The notes below the pieces were generated by a model that saw only the letters and a list, made by a program, of their open reading frames with translations, searched no databases and was not told where the DNA came from. From Amycolatopsis sp. cg9 (GTDB lineage Bacteria; Actinomycetota; Actinomycetes; Mycobacteriales; Pseudonocardiaceae), in assembly GCF_041346945.1 (NCBI RefSeq), contig NZ_CP166850.1:8974501-9038500 (forward strand): a DNA stretch of 64,000 bases, written 5' to 3'. The position numbers and the translations under genes were made by a program. Positions 1 to 8,029 of the stretch are shown one piece after another. How positions within the stretch are numbered: position 1 is the first letter of the stretch; the number at the start of each line of letters is the position of its first letter.

Positions 1-35
1 GCACTGGACAAGACCCCACTATTCAGCGTTACTAT

Positions 36-61
36 GTACCGGTACTCAGCAAGACTGAGTA
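36..61. promoter_or_regulatory. Probable PadR operator
   Basis: Directly upstream of the padR-like start at 79 lies a perfect inverted repeat, TACTCAG (43-49) and CTGAGTA (55-61) with a 5-base spacer. It overlaps a 10-base palindrome GTACCGGTAC (36-45). PadR repressors commonly bind such TACT/AGTA-type dyads in their own promoters, so autoregulation is likely. Binding is inferred, not shown. Confidence 0.55.
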
Positions 62-78
62 GCACGAGGAGGCGGTTC

Positions 79-408
79 ATGGGCAAGCAGATGACGGAGA
101 TGCTCAAAGGCGTACTGGAAGGCTTCGTCCTCGCGATCCTGGCCGGCCGGTCCGCGTACGGCTACGAGATCACCGCGTGGTTGCGGGAGCAGGGCTTCTC
201 CGACATCGCCGAAGGCACCGTCTACGCGCTGCTGATCAGGGTCGAGCAACGCGGGCTCGTCGACGTCGAGAAGGTCCCGTCCGAAAAGGGGCCGCCGCGC
301 AAGGTGTTCTCGCTCAACGCACGGGGTCGGCAGCACCTCGACGAGTTCTGGAAGAACTGGGGCTTCCTCTCCGAACGCCTCGAACAGCTCCACCGAGGAG
401 GGAAATGA
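79..408 (+). CDS. PadR family transcriptional regulator
   Basis: A 109-residue winged-helix protein with the PadR pattern: an N-terminal segment ending in 'LKGVLEGFVLAIL', the wing region 'SAYGYEITAWLREQGF', and 'EGTVYALLIRVEQRGLV' followed by the wing 'PPRKVFSLNARGRQHL'. PadR proteins repress adjacent transporter genes and release DNA on binding toxic ligands. An in-frame ATG exists at 34, but the ATG at 79 is chosen because GAGGAGG lies just upstream and the operator dyad sits at 36-61. The stop overlaps the next start (ATGA), so translation is coupled to the DUF1048 gene. It probably controls the downstream ABC exporter locus, which is itself damaged. Confidence 0.9.
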   Translation: MGKQMTEMLKGVLEGFVLAILAGRSAYGYEITAWLREQGFSDIAEGTVYALLIRVEQRGLVDVEKVPSEKGPPRKVFSLNARGRQHLDEFWKNWGFLSERLEQLHRGGK

Positions 409-797
409 CCATGTCCGACACGGAAGACGGCGGCTTCGTCTCGAAGTTCCTCACGCTGGTGATCGGCGACAAGCGGCGCTGGCGGCAGTACAAAGCGCGC
501 GTCAAGCAGCTCCCGCCGAACTACCGCACGGCGGTCGAGGGGATCGAGCGGTACCTCATGCACTTCGGCTCGCTGGACAGCGACAACGCGGCCTCGCTGT
601 TCGAGGACGTCGCCGACCTGTTCGAGCGGGCCGCGGCCGACGGTACGCCGATCCGCGAGATCGTCGGAGCCGATCCCGTCGAGTTCGTGGACGAGCTGAT
701 CCGCAACTACGCGAAGAGCGGCTACGTCGCCCGCGAGCGGCAACGCCTGATCAGCGCCATCGACCAGGCCGCCGGCGACGAAGGGGCCGTCCGATGA
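405..797 (+). CDS. DUF1048 family protein
   Basis: A 130-residue protein of the DUF1048 family, rich in charged helices, with 'WRQYKARVKQLPPNYRTAV' and 'FVDELIRNYAKSGYV' typical of the family. Proteins of this kind sit between PadR regulators and DrrAB-like ABC exporters in actinobacteria and Firmicutes; their biochemical role is unknown. It starts at 405 (ATGA overlap with padR) or at the ATG at 411, and its stop overlaps the ATPase start at 794. The tight spacing shows one operon. Confidence 0.85.
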   Translation: MTMSDTEDGGFVSKFLTLVIGDKRRWRQYKARVKQLPPNYRTAVEGIERYLMHFGSLDSDNAASLFEDVADLFERAAADGTPIREIVGADPVEFVDELIRNYAKSGYVARERQRLISAIDQAAGDEGAVR

Positions 798-1533
798 CCG
801 CGATCCGGGTGCGGGGGCTGGAAAAGTCGTACCGGGACCTGCACGTCCTGCGCGGCGTCGACTTCGACGTGGCGCGGGGCGGCATCTTCGCCCTGCTCGG
901 CTCCAACGGCGCCGGCAAGACCACCGCCATCCGCATCCTGTGCACCCTGCTCAAGCCCGACGCGGGAACGGCGACCGTCGCCGGGTTCGACGTCGTCACG
1001 CAAGCCGACGACGTGCGCGCGGCCATCAGCCTCACCGGGCAGTTCGCCGCCGTCGACGAAATCCTCAGCGGGCGCGAAAACCTCGTGCTCGTCGCCCGGC
1101 TGCGGCACCTGAAGCGACCGGGCCGGATCGCGGACGACCTGCTCGCGCGGTTCTCGCTGACCGACGCGGGCGCGCGGAAGGTGGCGACGTACTCCGGTGG
1201 CATGCGCCGGCGCCTCGACATCGCGATGAGCCTCATCGGGGATCCGCCGGTGATCTTCCTGGACGAGCCGACCACCGGGCTCGACCCCGAGGCCCGCCTC
1301 GAAGTGTGGGCCGCGGTGAAGGACCTCGCCGCGCGCGGTACGACCGTGCTGCTCACCACGCAGTACCTGGACGAGGCCGAGCAGCTCGCCGACCGGATCG
1401 CGATCCTGCACGAGGGCCGGATCATCGTGAACGGCACCCTCGCCGAGCTCAAGCAGCTGCTCCCGCCCGCCAAAGTCGAATACGTCGAGAAGCAGCCGAC
1501 CCTCGAGGACGTCTTCCTCGCCGTCGTCGGCTC
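794..1533 (+). CDS. DrrA-like ABC exporter ATPase, 3' end fused out of frame
   Basis: ATP-binding subunit of a daunorubicin-resistance-type (DrrA) exporter. It has Walker A 'GSNGAGKTT', signature 'YSGGMRRRLD', Walker B 'VIFLDEPTTGLDP' and the H-loop region 'TTQYLDEAEQLAD'. The recognisable protein ends at the family C-terminal motif 'PTLEDVFLAVVG' near 1530. No stop codon follows: the frame runs on, out of phase with the permease, to 4504 because the DNA is so GC-rich. The normal tail and stop have been lost together with the 5' half of the permease. The ATPase core is about 245 residues; whether a stable product forms is doubtful. Confidence 0.85.
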
Positions 1534-1985
1534 GCGCACACGTGCTGACCTCGCTGGTCGCCAACCTGATCTCGGTGGTGATCGTCGTGGGCGTCGCGAT
1601 GCTGATGGGGTTCCGTTCCGGAGCGGGCGTGCCGGCGTGGCTCGCGGTCGCCGGCATCCTGCTCCTGTTCACCCTGGCGCTGACCTGGATCGCGGTGATC
1701 GCCGGTCTCTCCGCGAAGACGGCGGAAGGCGGGAGCGCGTTCTCCTACCCGCTGATCTTCCTGCCGTTCCTCAGCTCGGCCTTCGTCCCCACCGCGACGA
1801 TGCCCGGCCCGGTGCGCGCCTTCGCCGAGCACCAGCCGGTGACGTCGATCGTCAACACCCTCCGGGGGCTGTTCACCGGGCAGCCGGTCGGCGGCGACAT
1901 CTGGATCGCCCTCGCCTGGTGCGCCGGCATCCTCGTCGTCGCGTACGTGTTCGCCACGGCCGTGTACCGGCGCAAGATCTCCTAG
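1534..1985 (+). pseudogene. ABC-2 permease (DrrB-like), 5' truncated
   Basis: The frame from about 1534 to the stop at 1985 encodes the C-terminal half of an ABC-2 exporter permease. Visible are 'HVLTSLVANLISVVIVVGVA', the family segment 'AFVPTATMPGPVRAFAEHQP' and a final membrane helix ending in 'VYRRKIS'. Only about 148 residues remain; intact homologues have about 250, so the N-terminal cytoplasmic segment and first helices are missing. A GTG at 1542 is the first possible start but lies inside the conserved region. The ATPase homology ends at essentially the base where permease homology begins, so one deletion of a few hundred bases explains both lesions. Confidence 0.8.
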
Positions 1986-2126
1986 TCACGCGGGCACCGG
2001 GGACCAGGGGCGTTGACGCGACCCTGACGATCCGGCCGGGGACGTTTACGCGTTCCCTACGCGAGCGCCCGGATCTTGATGTTTTCCCTACGCCGCTCCC
2101 CCGCCCCAGGAGGGACGCTGCGGTAC

Positions 2127-4133
2127 GTGCCGGCACCTACTTCATGGCTCAAACGGCTGGTACTCGGGCGGCCGTTCCGCAGCGACACCCTCGGCGAGAC
2201 CCTGCTGCCCAAGTGGCTCGCCCTGCCGATCTTCGCCAGCGACCCGCTCTCCTCGGTGGCGTACGCGACCCAGGAGATCCTGCTGATCCTGTCGATCGGC
2301 GGCCTGGCGTACCTGACGCTGGCGCCGTGGATCGGGCTGGCGGTCGCGGTCCTGCTCACCGTCGTGGTGATCTCCTACCGCCAGGTCGTGCGGGCCTACC
2401 CCAGCGGCGGCGGCTCGTACGAGGTCGCCTCGCGCAACCTCGGCAGCTCGGCGGGACTCGTCGTGGCCGGCGCGCTGATGGTCGACTACATCATGACCGT
2501 CGCCGTGTCGGTCGCGTCCGGCGTCGACAACATCATCTCCGCGGTGCCCGAGCTCAACGACTACCGCATCGCCTTGAACCTGGGCTTCGTCCTGGTGCTG
2601 ATGGCGATGAACCTGCGCGGCATCCGCGAGTCCGGCCGCGCCTTCGCCATCCCGACCTACCTGTTCATCGGCGGGGTCATGCTGATGATCGCGCTCGGCC
2701 TCGGCCAGGCCGCCGCCGGGCACCCGCCGGTCGCCGAGAGCGCCGGCTACGACGTCCGCCCCGAACAGGCCGGGTTGACCGGCCTGGCGCTGGTGTTCCT
2801 GCTGCTGCGGTCGTTCTCCTCCGGCTGCACCGCGCTCACCGGCGTCGAGGCGATCTCCAACGGTGTGCCCGCGTTCCGCAAACCCAAGAGCGCCAACGCC
2901 GCCAAGACGATGACCGCGATGGGCGCGACCGCGGTCGCCATGTTCGGCGGCATCACCGCGCTCGCCATGATCAGCCACGTCCGGATCGCCGAAAACACGT
3001 GCGACCTCACCGGGTTCCGCGGCGACTGCACCACCGACCCGCAGCGCACCGTGATCAGCCAGATCGCCGCGGCGGTGTTCGGCGGCGACCACTCTCTCCT
3101 GTTCTACTTCCTGCAGGCCGCGACCGCGCTGATCCTGATCCTCGCCGCCAACACCGCGTTCAACGGCTTCCCGTTGCTGGCCTCGATCCTCGCCCAGGAC
3201 CGATACCTGCCCCGCCAGCTGCACACCCGCGGCGACCGGCTCGCGTTCTCCAACGGCATCATCGCACTGGCCCTCGTCGCCGGGATCCTGATCTTCGCCT
3301 TCGACGGCTCCACCACCCGCCTCATCCAGCTCTACATCCTCGGCGTGTTCACCTCCTTCACCCTCTGCCAGGCCGGCATGGTCCGCCACTGGAACCGGGT
3401 GCTCGCCGACACCACCGACACCCGCGAGCGGCGAGCGGCCCAGCGCTCCCGGCTGATCAACGCGCTCGGCGCGGTGCTCACCGCCATCGTCCTGGTCGTC
3501 GTCATGATCACGAAGTTCACCCACGGCGCCTACCTGGTCGTCATCGCCATCCCGGTGCTGTACGTCCTCATGCGCGCCATCCACCGGCACTACACGCACG
3601 TCCGCGAGGAGCTGGCGGCCGACGACGAATTCGAGCTGCTCCCCAGCCGCGTCCACGCGATCGTGCTCGTGTCCACATTGCACAAACCGAGCCAGCGCGC
3701 CGTCGCGTTCGCCCGCGCCACTCGCCCGGACACCCTGACCGCGATCACCGTCAACGTCGACGACACCGACACCCGTTCCCTGCAACGCGACTGGGAGAAG
3801 CGAGGGATCAAGATCCCGCTCAAGGTCCTGGAGTCGCCGTACCGCGAGATCACCCGTCCGGTGGTCCAGTACGTGAAGAGCCTCCGCCGGTCCAGCCCCC
3901 GCGACGTCGTCAGCGTCTACATCCCCGAGTACGTCGTCGGCCGCTGGTGGGAGAACATCCTCCACAACCAGAGCTCACTACGCCTCAAGGGCCGGCTGCT
4001 GTTCGAGCCCGGCGTCATGGTCACGAGCGTCCCCTGGCAGCTGAGCTCCACCCACCGCCGCGACCTCCAGCGCGTCCGGCCGCTGCCCGGGGACATCCGC
4101 CGCGGCGTCACGGCCCAGCGAGGCCCGGGCTGA
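2127..4133 (+). CDS. APC family permease (amino acid transporter type)
   Basis: A 668-residue inner-membrane transporter of the amino acid-polyamine-organocation superfamily. The N-terminal conserved segment 'PIFASDPLSSVAYATQEIL' is followed by about twelve hydrophobic helices with 'GGSYEVASRNLG' in the first third, then a cytoplasmic C-terminal domain of about 200 residues from around 'YTHVREELAADDEFELLPSR'. This length and soluble tail are typical of the actinobacterial APC subgroup; the substrate cannot be told from sequence. The GTG at 2127 is preferred because AGGAGGG lies at 2108-2114; a TTG/ATG pair at 2076-2079 is in frame but has no good ribosome site. It seems monocistronic. Confidence 0.85.
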   Translation: MPAPTSWLKRLVLGRPFRSDTLGETLLPKWLALPIFASDPLSSVAYATQEILLILSIGGLAYLTLAPWIGLAVAVLLTVVVISYRQVVRAYPSGGGSYEVASRNLGSSAGLVVAGALMVDYIMTVAVSVASGVDNIISAVPELNDYRIALNLGFVLVLMAMNLRGIRESGRAFAIPTYLFIGGVMLMIALGLGQAAAGHPPVAESAGYDVRPEQAGLTGLALVFLLLRSFSSGCTALTGVEAISNGVPAFRKPKSANAAKTMTAMGATAVAMFGGITALAMISHVRIAENTCDLTGFRGDCTTDPQRTVISQIAAAVFGGDHSLLFYFLQAATALILILAANTAFNGFPLLASILAQDRYLPRQLHTRGDRLAFSNGIIALALVAGILIFAFDGSTTRLIQLYILGVFTSFTLCQAGMVRHWNRVLADTTDTRERRAAQRSRLINALGAVLTAIVLVVVMITKFTHGAYLVVIAIPVLYVLMRAIHRHYTHVREELAADDEFELLPSRVHAIVLVSTLHKPSQRAVAFARATRPDTLTAITVNVDDTDTRSLQRDWEKRGIKIPLKVLESPYREITRPVVQYVKSLRRSSPRDVVSVYIPEYVVGRWWENILHNQSSLRLKGRLLFEPGVMVTSVPWQLSSTHRRDLQRVRPLPGDIRRGVTAQRGPG

Positions 4134-4158
4134 GCGGCGCGGCCGTACCGGGCACCTC

Positions 4159-5082
4159 TCACGTCACCTTGATGACGACCTTGCCCGCCGGGTGGCCGTT
4201 CTCGACGGTGGCCAGTGCGGCCGGGGCGTCGGACAGCGGGTGGACCGCGGTGATCACCGGCGCGAGGACGCCGTCGAGCGCCAGCCGGGCGGAGCGCGCC
4301 AGGTTCTCGCGGTCGAGGCGGCGCTCGACGAACCGGCCACCCAGCTCGGGCACGGACTGGTCCCCCACGGCGATGACGGTCCGGGGATCGCGCGCCAGCG
4401 GGGCGACCGTCCGCAGCGACGTGCCTCCGACCAGGTCGACGATCCCGTCGAAGCCGTCCGGAGCCAGCCCGCGGGCCGCGGTGACGACGTCCTCGGCGGT
4501 GTAGTCGACGAACCGCACCCCGACGGCTTCGGCGTGCTCGCGCTTGGCGGCACTGCCGGTGCCGACCACGCGCAGCCCGCGCGCCGCGGCCAGGCGGGCG
4601 ACGGCGAGGCCGACCCCGCCGCCGACGCCGTTGACCAGGATCGTGGCGCCGGCCGGGAGGCCGAGCTGGTCGAGCACGTCCACCGCGGTCGTCCCCGCCA
4701 CCGGCAGCGTCGCCGCCACGGTCGCGGACAGCCCCGCCGGGATGCGCGCGGTGTTCGCCGCGGACAGCACCGTCGTCTCGGCGTACGTGCCGCCACCGGT
4801 GAGCGCGAAGCCGAACACCGCGTCCCCGACCTCGAGCCCGTCGACGTCTTCGCCGAGGGCGAGCACGGTTCCCGCGGCTTCCATGCCCAGCACGCGGGGG
4901 AACGGGCGCCCGCCGTCCAGCCCGGGAACCAGCCCCGCCCGCAGGAGGTGGTCGAGGGGGTTCACGCCGGCGACGTCGACCCGGACCAGCACCTCACCGG
5001 GACCCGGGACGGGATCGGGCCGCTCGAACGACACCTGCACCTCGGGCCCGCCGAACTCGCTGAAACCCCACGCCTGCCCCAT
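4159..5082 (-). CDS. NADP-dependent medium-chain oxidoreductase (quinone reductase type)
   Basis: A 307-residue zinc-free medium-chain dehydrogenase/reductase. The N-terminal GroES-like fold contains 'GEVLVRVDVAGVNPLDHLLR' and 'GMEAAGTVLALGEDVDGLEVGD'. The Rossmann half carries 'ILVNGVGGGVGLAVARLA', the NADPH-binding loop of quinone oxidoreductases. No catalytic or structural zinc cysteines are present. Likely role: NADPH-dependent reduction of quinones or enones, for example in detoxification. A ribosome site GGAAGGGG precedes the ATG at 5082. A 16-base palindrome about 60 bases upstream suggests control by a repressor. Confidence 0.85.
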   Translation of the reverse strand: MGQAWGFSEFGGPEVQVSFERPDPVPGPGEVLVRVDVAGVNPLDHLLRAGLVPGLDGGRPFPRVLGMEAAGTVLALGEDVDGLEVGDAVFGFALTGGGTYAETTVLSAANTARIPAGLSATVAATLPVAGTTAVDVLDQLGLPAGATILVNGVGGGVGLAVARLAAARGLRVVGTGSAAKREHAEAVGVRFVDYTAEDVVTAARGLAPDGFDGIVDLVGGTSLRTVAPLARDPRTVIAVGDQSVPELGGRFVERRLDRENLARSARLALDGVLAPVITAVHPLSDAPAALATVENGHPAGKVVIKVT

Positions 5083-5143
5083 TTTCCGCCCCTTCCGGGT
5101 GACCGGCCCCGGCGGTTCCGGAGCCCTGCGGCCATCCTCGTCT

Positions 5144-5159
5144 CTGACACCGGTGTCAG
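5144..5159. promoter_or_regulatory. Perfect 16-bp palindromic operator
   Basis: CTGACACCGGTGTCAG is perfectly self-complementary. It lies between the oxidoreductase start (5082) and the end of the next gene (5206), so it most likely controls the oxidoreductase. GACACCGGTGTC-type dyads are common TetR-family sites, but no TetR gene is adjacent, so any repressor acts from elsewhere. Confidence 0.6.
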
Positions 5160-5205
5160 GGGCAACCGGCTGAGGCGCGGGTCACAGCGAGACGGCCGGG
5201 GAGGT

Positions 5206-7281
5206 CTACGCGTCGCGCGGCGGAGCCAGTTCCCACGCGGCCGCGGTGCTCCCGCCGGGTTCGATCCCGTACCGGCGGACTCGATCCGCCTCCGCCGCGC
5301 GGCCGGCCCGGCGCAGCAGACCGGCCAGCAGCTCCATCCCGCGCGGCTCCTGCGGGCTCAGCCTCCACGGGTCGGCCGTCCCCTCGATCCACCCGCGGAG
5401 CACGTTCTCGGCCTCGTCGACGCGACCGAGCCGCTCGAGCAGGTCGGCCAGGTGCCCGCAGGCCGTCTCCACGCCGTTCCGCATCTGGGTCCGCAACGGC
5501 CCTTCGGCCTCTTCCAGGCGACCGAGGCAGGCCAGCGCTTCCACCAGCAACGGCACCGCGAGGGCACTGAGTTCGGCACTACGCCGGTACCAGCGGACGG
5601 CTTCGTCGACCCTCGTGCTCTCCACCAGCATGTCGGCGAGGTACCACATGGCCGCCGGATCGCCGGCCTGCGCATGGGAACGCAGCAGCGTTTCGGCCTC
5701 CTCTTCGCGGCCGCGGTCGCGCAGCCGCACCGACAGCATCGACACCGCGAGCGGCTGGCCGGCCGCCACCAGCCGCCGGAGGCAGGTGACGGCTTCCTCT
5801 TCGTGGCCCTGTCTCTTCGCGAGGTCGAACTCGTGCCACAGGGCGTCGACGCTCCCGGCCGCCGCGGGTTGCGCGTGCTGATCGGGTTCCTCCTCGGCCC
5901 AGCTGAGGTAGGGCGAGGCGTCGAACGGCCGCGGATCGCGGTCCAGGTCGCCGCTCCGCTGCTTCCAGGCGGACGCCTCCGCGGTGGCGCCGCGCAGGTC
6001 GCACAGCACCGCGAGCAGCCGCATCGCGGCCACGTCACCGGACTCGGCCGCGGGCCCGGCACATCCGGCGGCCAGCCGGTACAGGCCCCGCTGGAGGGCT
6101 TCGGCGGCCAGGCGCGAACGGTCGTCGACCGCGGTGGCGTGATCGGCGAGCGCGGTCCACAGACTGGCCGGAGGTCGCTTGCGAGCCCGGGCCTCGCGGG
6201 TGTGGTGGTCCAGGAAGTCGTGCAGGACGTAGCCGTCCGGTGGCCCGATGCCCGGGCGCTGCCGCGTGGGGGTCAAGGCGGCGATGCCGTGGTGCGGGCG
6301 AGCCGCCTCCGCCAGCGCATCGGTCAGCCAGTCGCCGCCGGCCACCCGGTCCCGGTCGTCGAGGTACCCCACGACGGCGGCGCGCAGGACGTCCGCGGTG
6401 AGCGGGCTTTCCTGCCCCAGCCGCCGGGCGTCCATCGCCGCCGTGATGAGCGCTTGCGCGTGCGGGCTGTGCAGGCCGCCGAGGTAGTCCCGGAGCAACC
6501 GCGGTCCCCCGGAGAGCACCTGGGTGACCGCCAGCTGCCGCTCGCCGGTGCGCACGGCCAGCGCGAGCCGCGGGTCACGCTCGGCGCACCGCGCCAGTTC
6601 CGCTCGCTCCCGGTCGCTGGCGCCGGCGAAGCTGTCGGCGACGCGGACCATCCGGACCTGCGGCAGGTTGACGAGGTTTTGCACCTGCGGCGTGTCGGCC
6701 AAGAGCTTCCAGTGCGCGGTCCACACGTCGGCGACCACCAGCACGGGACCGGGACCGGACAGCACCTCGACCAGCCCCTCCGCGACCGCCTCGACGTGCG
6801 GCCGGTCCAGGAACCGGCGCTGGACGTCGTTGAGCCACAGCACCCGCCGCGGCGGAACCCCGCCGGCCAGAAGCTCCACCAGCTGGTTCGGCCCGGCCGG
6901 CACCACGACCGGCCAGGACCGCAGGTGCCCCGCGGCCCGCAGCGCTTCGTAGGCCGCGCGGGTCTTCCCGGACGCCGACTTCCCGACCAGCACCAGCATC
7001 AGGCTGGTTTCGGACGCATCCCTCAGCAGGCCGCGGATTTCGTCGTCGTGCCGGCGCACGACGTAGCAAGGCGGACCATCGGGTGTCGCCGAATCCACCG
7101 TGATCGACTCGTGCACCCCGAGCTGCCGAGCACTCCACCCGGAGATCGGCCGCTCCACCACGGACCGCGGCGCGGGCCGGGCCCCCGCGTGGTGGATGTG
7201 AACGTCACCGTGGACGTCCCGCGCCTGCACGACCGGACCGTGCGCGACGCCGATTTCGTTGCTGCCCCAGGCGTCGGTCAT
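5206..7281 (-). CDS. STAND-type P-loop protein with TPR/Sel1-like repeats
   Basis: A 691-residue cytoplasmic protein. Residues 14-30 form the short motif 'GPVVQARDVHGDVHIH', like the N-terminal amyloid-type signalling tags of bacterial NLR-like proteins. A P-loop GKSASGKT is at about 100-107, with a Walker B-like 'VLWLNDVQRRF' downstream. The rest of the ATPase/helical region is followed from about residue 400 by helical repeats of TPR/Sel1 type, such as 'GDPAAMWYLADMLVESTRVDEAVRWYRRSAEL'-like units. The build (tag, NTPase switch, repeat sensor) is that of STAND signalling ATPases, some of which act in phage defence. ATG 7281 is taken, GTG 7284 is possible. Function is inferred from architecture only. 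Confidence 0.75.
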   Translation of the reverse strand: MTDAWGSNEIGVAHGPVVQARDVHGDVHIHHAGARPAPRSVVERPISGWSARQLGVHESITVDSATPDGPPCYVVRRHDDEIRGLLRDASETSLMLVLVGKSASGKTRAAYEALRAAGHLRSWPVVVPAGPNQLVELLAGGVPPRRVLWLNDVQRRFLDRPHVEAVAEGLVEVLSGPGPVLVVADVWTAHWKLLADTPQVQNLVNLPQVRMVRVADSFAGASDRERAELARCAERDPRLALAVRTGERQLAVTQVLSGGPRLLRDYLGGLHSPHAQALITAAMDARRLGQESPLTADVLRAAVVGYLDDRDRVAGGDWLTDALAEAARPHHGIAALTPTRQRPGIGPPDGYVLHDFLDHHTREARARKRPPASLWTALADHATAVDDRSRLAAEALQRGLYRLAAGCAGPAAESGDVAAMRLLAVLCDLRGATAEASAWKQRSGDLDRDPRPFDASPYLSWAEEEPDQHAQPAAAGSVDALWHEFDLAKRQGHEEEAVTCLRRLVAAGQPLAVSMLSVRLRDRGREEEAETLLRSHAQAGDPAAMWYLADMLVESTRVDEAVRWYRRSAELSALAVPLLVEALACLGRLEEAEGPLRTQMRNGVETACGHLADLLERLGRVDEAENVLRGWIEGTADPWRLSPQEPRGMELLAGLLRRAGRAAEADRVRRYGIEPGGSTAAAWELAPPRDA

Positions 7282-7349
7282 CACCTCAACCTACCCCCGG
7301 GCGACACGCCGGGCCGGGACGTCCTCGCCTTGACTCGGAGCACCACTCG

Positions 7350-7916
7350 TCAGGCGGGCCTGCTGGTCAGTTCCGCGGCGCCGAAGGACACGTCGAAGCG
7401 ATCGCACCAGATGCTCACGCTCGTGTAGCCGCTCAGGTCGGTGCCCGCCGGCAGGGCGTAGTTCTGGTTTCCCTTGTTCCCCTTGAGCTCGCCGGCGTCG
7501 AGGTGCTTGCCGTCGTCGAAGACGTCCCAGCCGTCCTTGCCCGGTCGCACCGGCGCGTCGGTGAGCCAGACGTGCACGTCCGGGCCGCTGCTGGTGGCGA
7601 GGTTTTCCAGGCGCAGCAGGAGCGCCCCGTCGGCCGCGCGCAGGACCCGGACCGTCCCGGTGGTCCGGTGCTCGTGGCTGATCAGCGTGCCGGTCGCGAC
7701 CTCGACCGGCTCAACCGGTTGCGCGGCCGTCGATTCCGCCACCGGCGCAGCAGGCTGCGACACCGGCGCGGCGGCCGGAAGGCTTTCCTGCACCGTTTCG
7801 TCCACCCACAGCCGCCACGGCTGAAACCAGTAGAGGCCCGCCGCGACCGCGACCGTGCTCACCACCAGAGCGCCGATCAGCCAGGGCCGGGTGGGCCGGC
7901 GGGTCGAGGCGTTCAT
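7350..7916 (-). CDS. DM13 domain membrane-anchored protein
   Basis: A 188-residue protein with one N-terminal membrane helix ('PWLIGALVVSTVAVAAGLYW'), a Pro/Ala-rich linker and a C-terminal DM13 domain of about 110 residues. The domain shows 'GTLISHEHRTTGTVRV', 'DVHVWLTDAP', 'LPAGTDLSGYTSVSIWCDRF' and 'VSFGAAEL'. DM13 domains are proposed electron-transfer modules with a near-invariant cysteine, seen here in 'IWCDRF'. It probably faces the outside of the membrane. The ATG at 7916, with GGAGGAGAACG upstream, is preferred over an in-frame start at 7952. It stands alone in its transcription unit. Confidence 0.85.
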   Translation of the reverse strand: MNASTRRPTRPWLIGALVVSTVAVAAGLYWFQPWRLWVDETVQESLPAAAPVSQPAAPVAESTAAQPVEPVEVATGTLISHEHRTTGTVRVLRAADGALLLRLENLATSSGPDVHVWLTDAPVRPGKDGWDVFDDGKHLDAGELKGNKGNQNYALPAGTDLSGYTSVSIWCDRFDVSFGAAELTSRPA

Positions 7917-8029
7917 CTCGTTCTCCTCCGTCGTCCGCGATGCCTCATTCAACGGGACGCATCACCCGGCTGCGTCCCGGTCCGCGGTTACCGATCCCTT
8001 ACACCGCGACGTCGTCGCGGTGGCCCAGC

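Noticed and set aside
2142..3965. Open frame of 607 codons antisense to the APC permease
   Set aside because: Asp/Glu/His-rich mirror text of a membrane protein gene.
4192..7428. Open frame of 1078 codons antisense to the oxidoreductase and STAND genes
   Set aside because: Covers two real minus-strand genes and the gap between them; Arg/Pro/Gly-rich composition, no motif.
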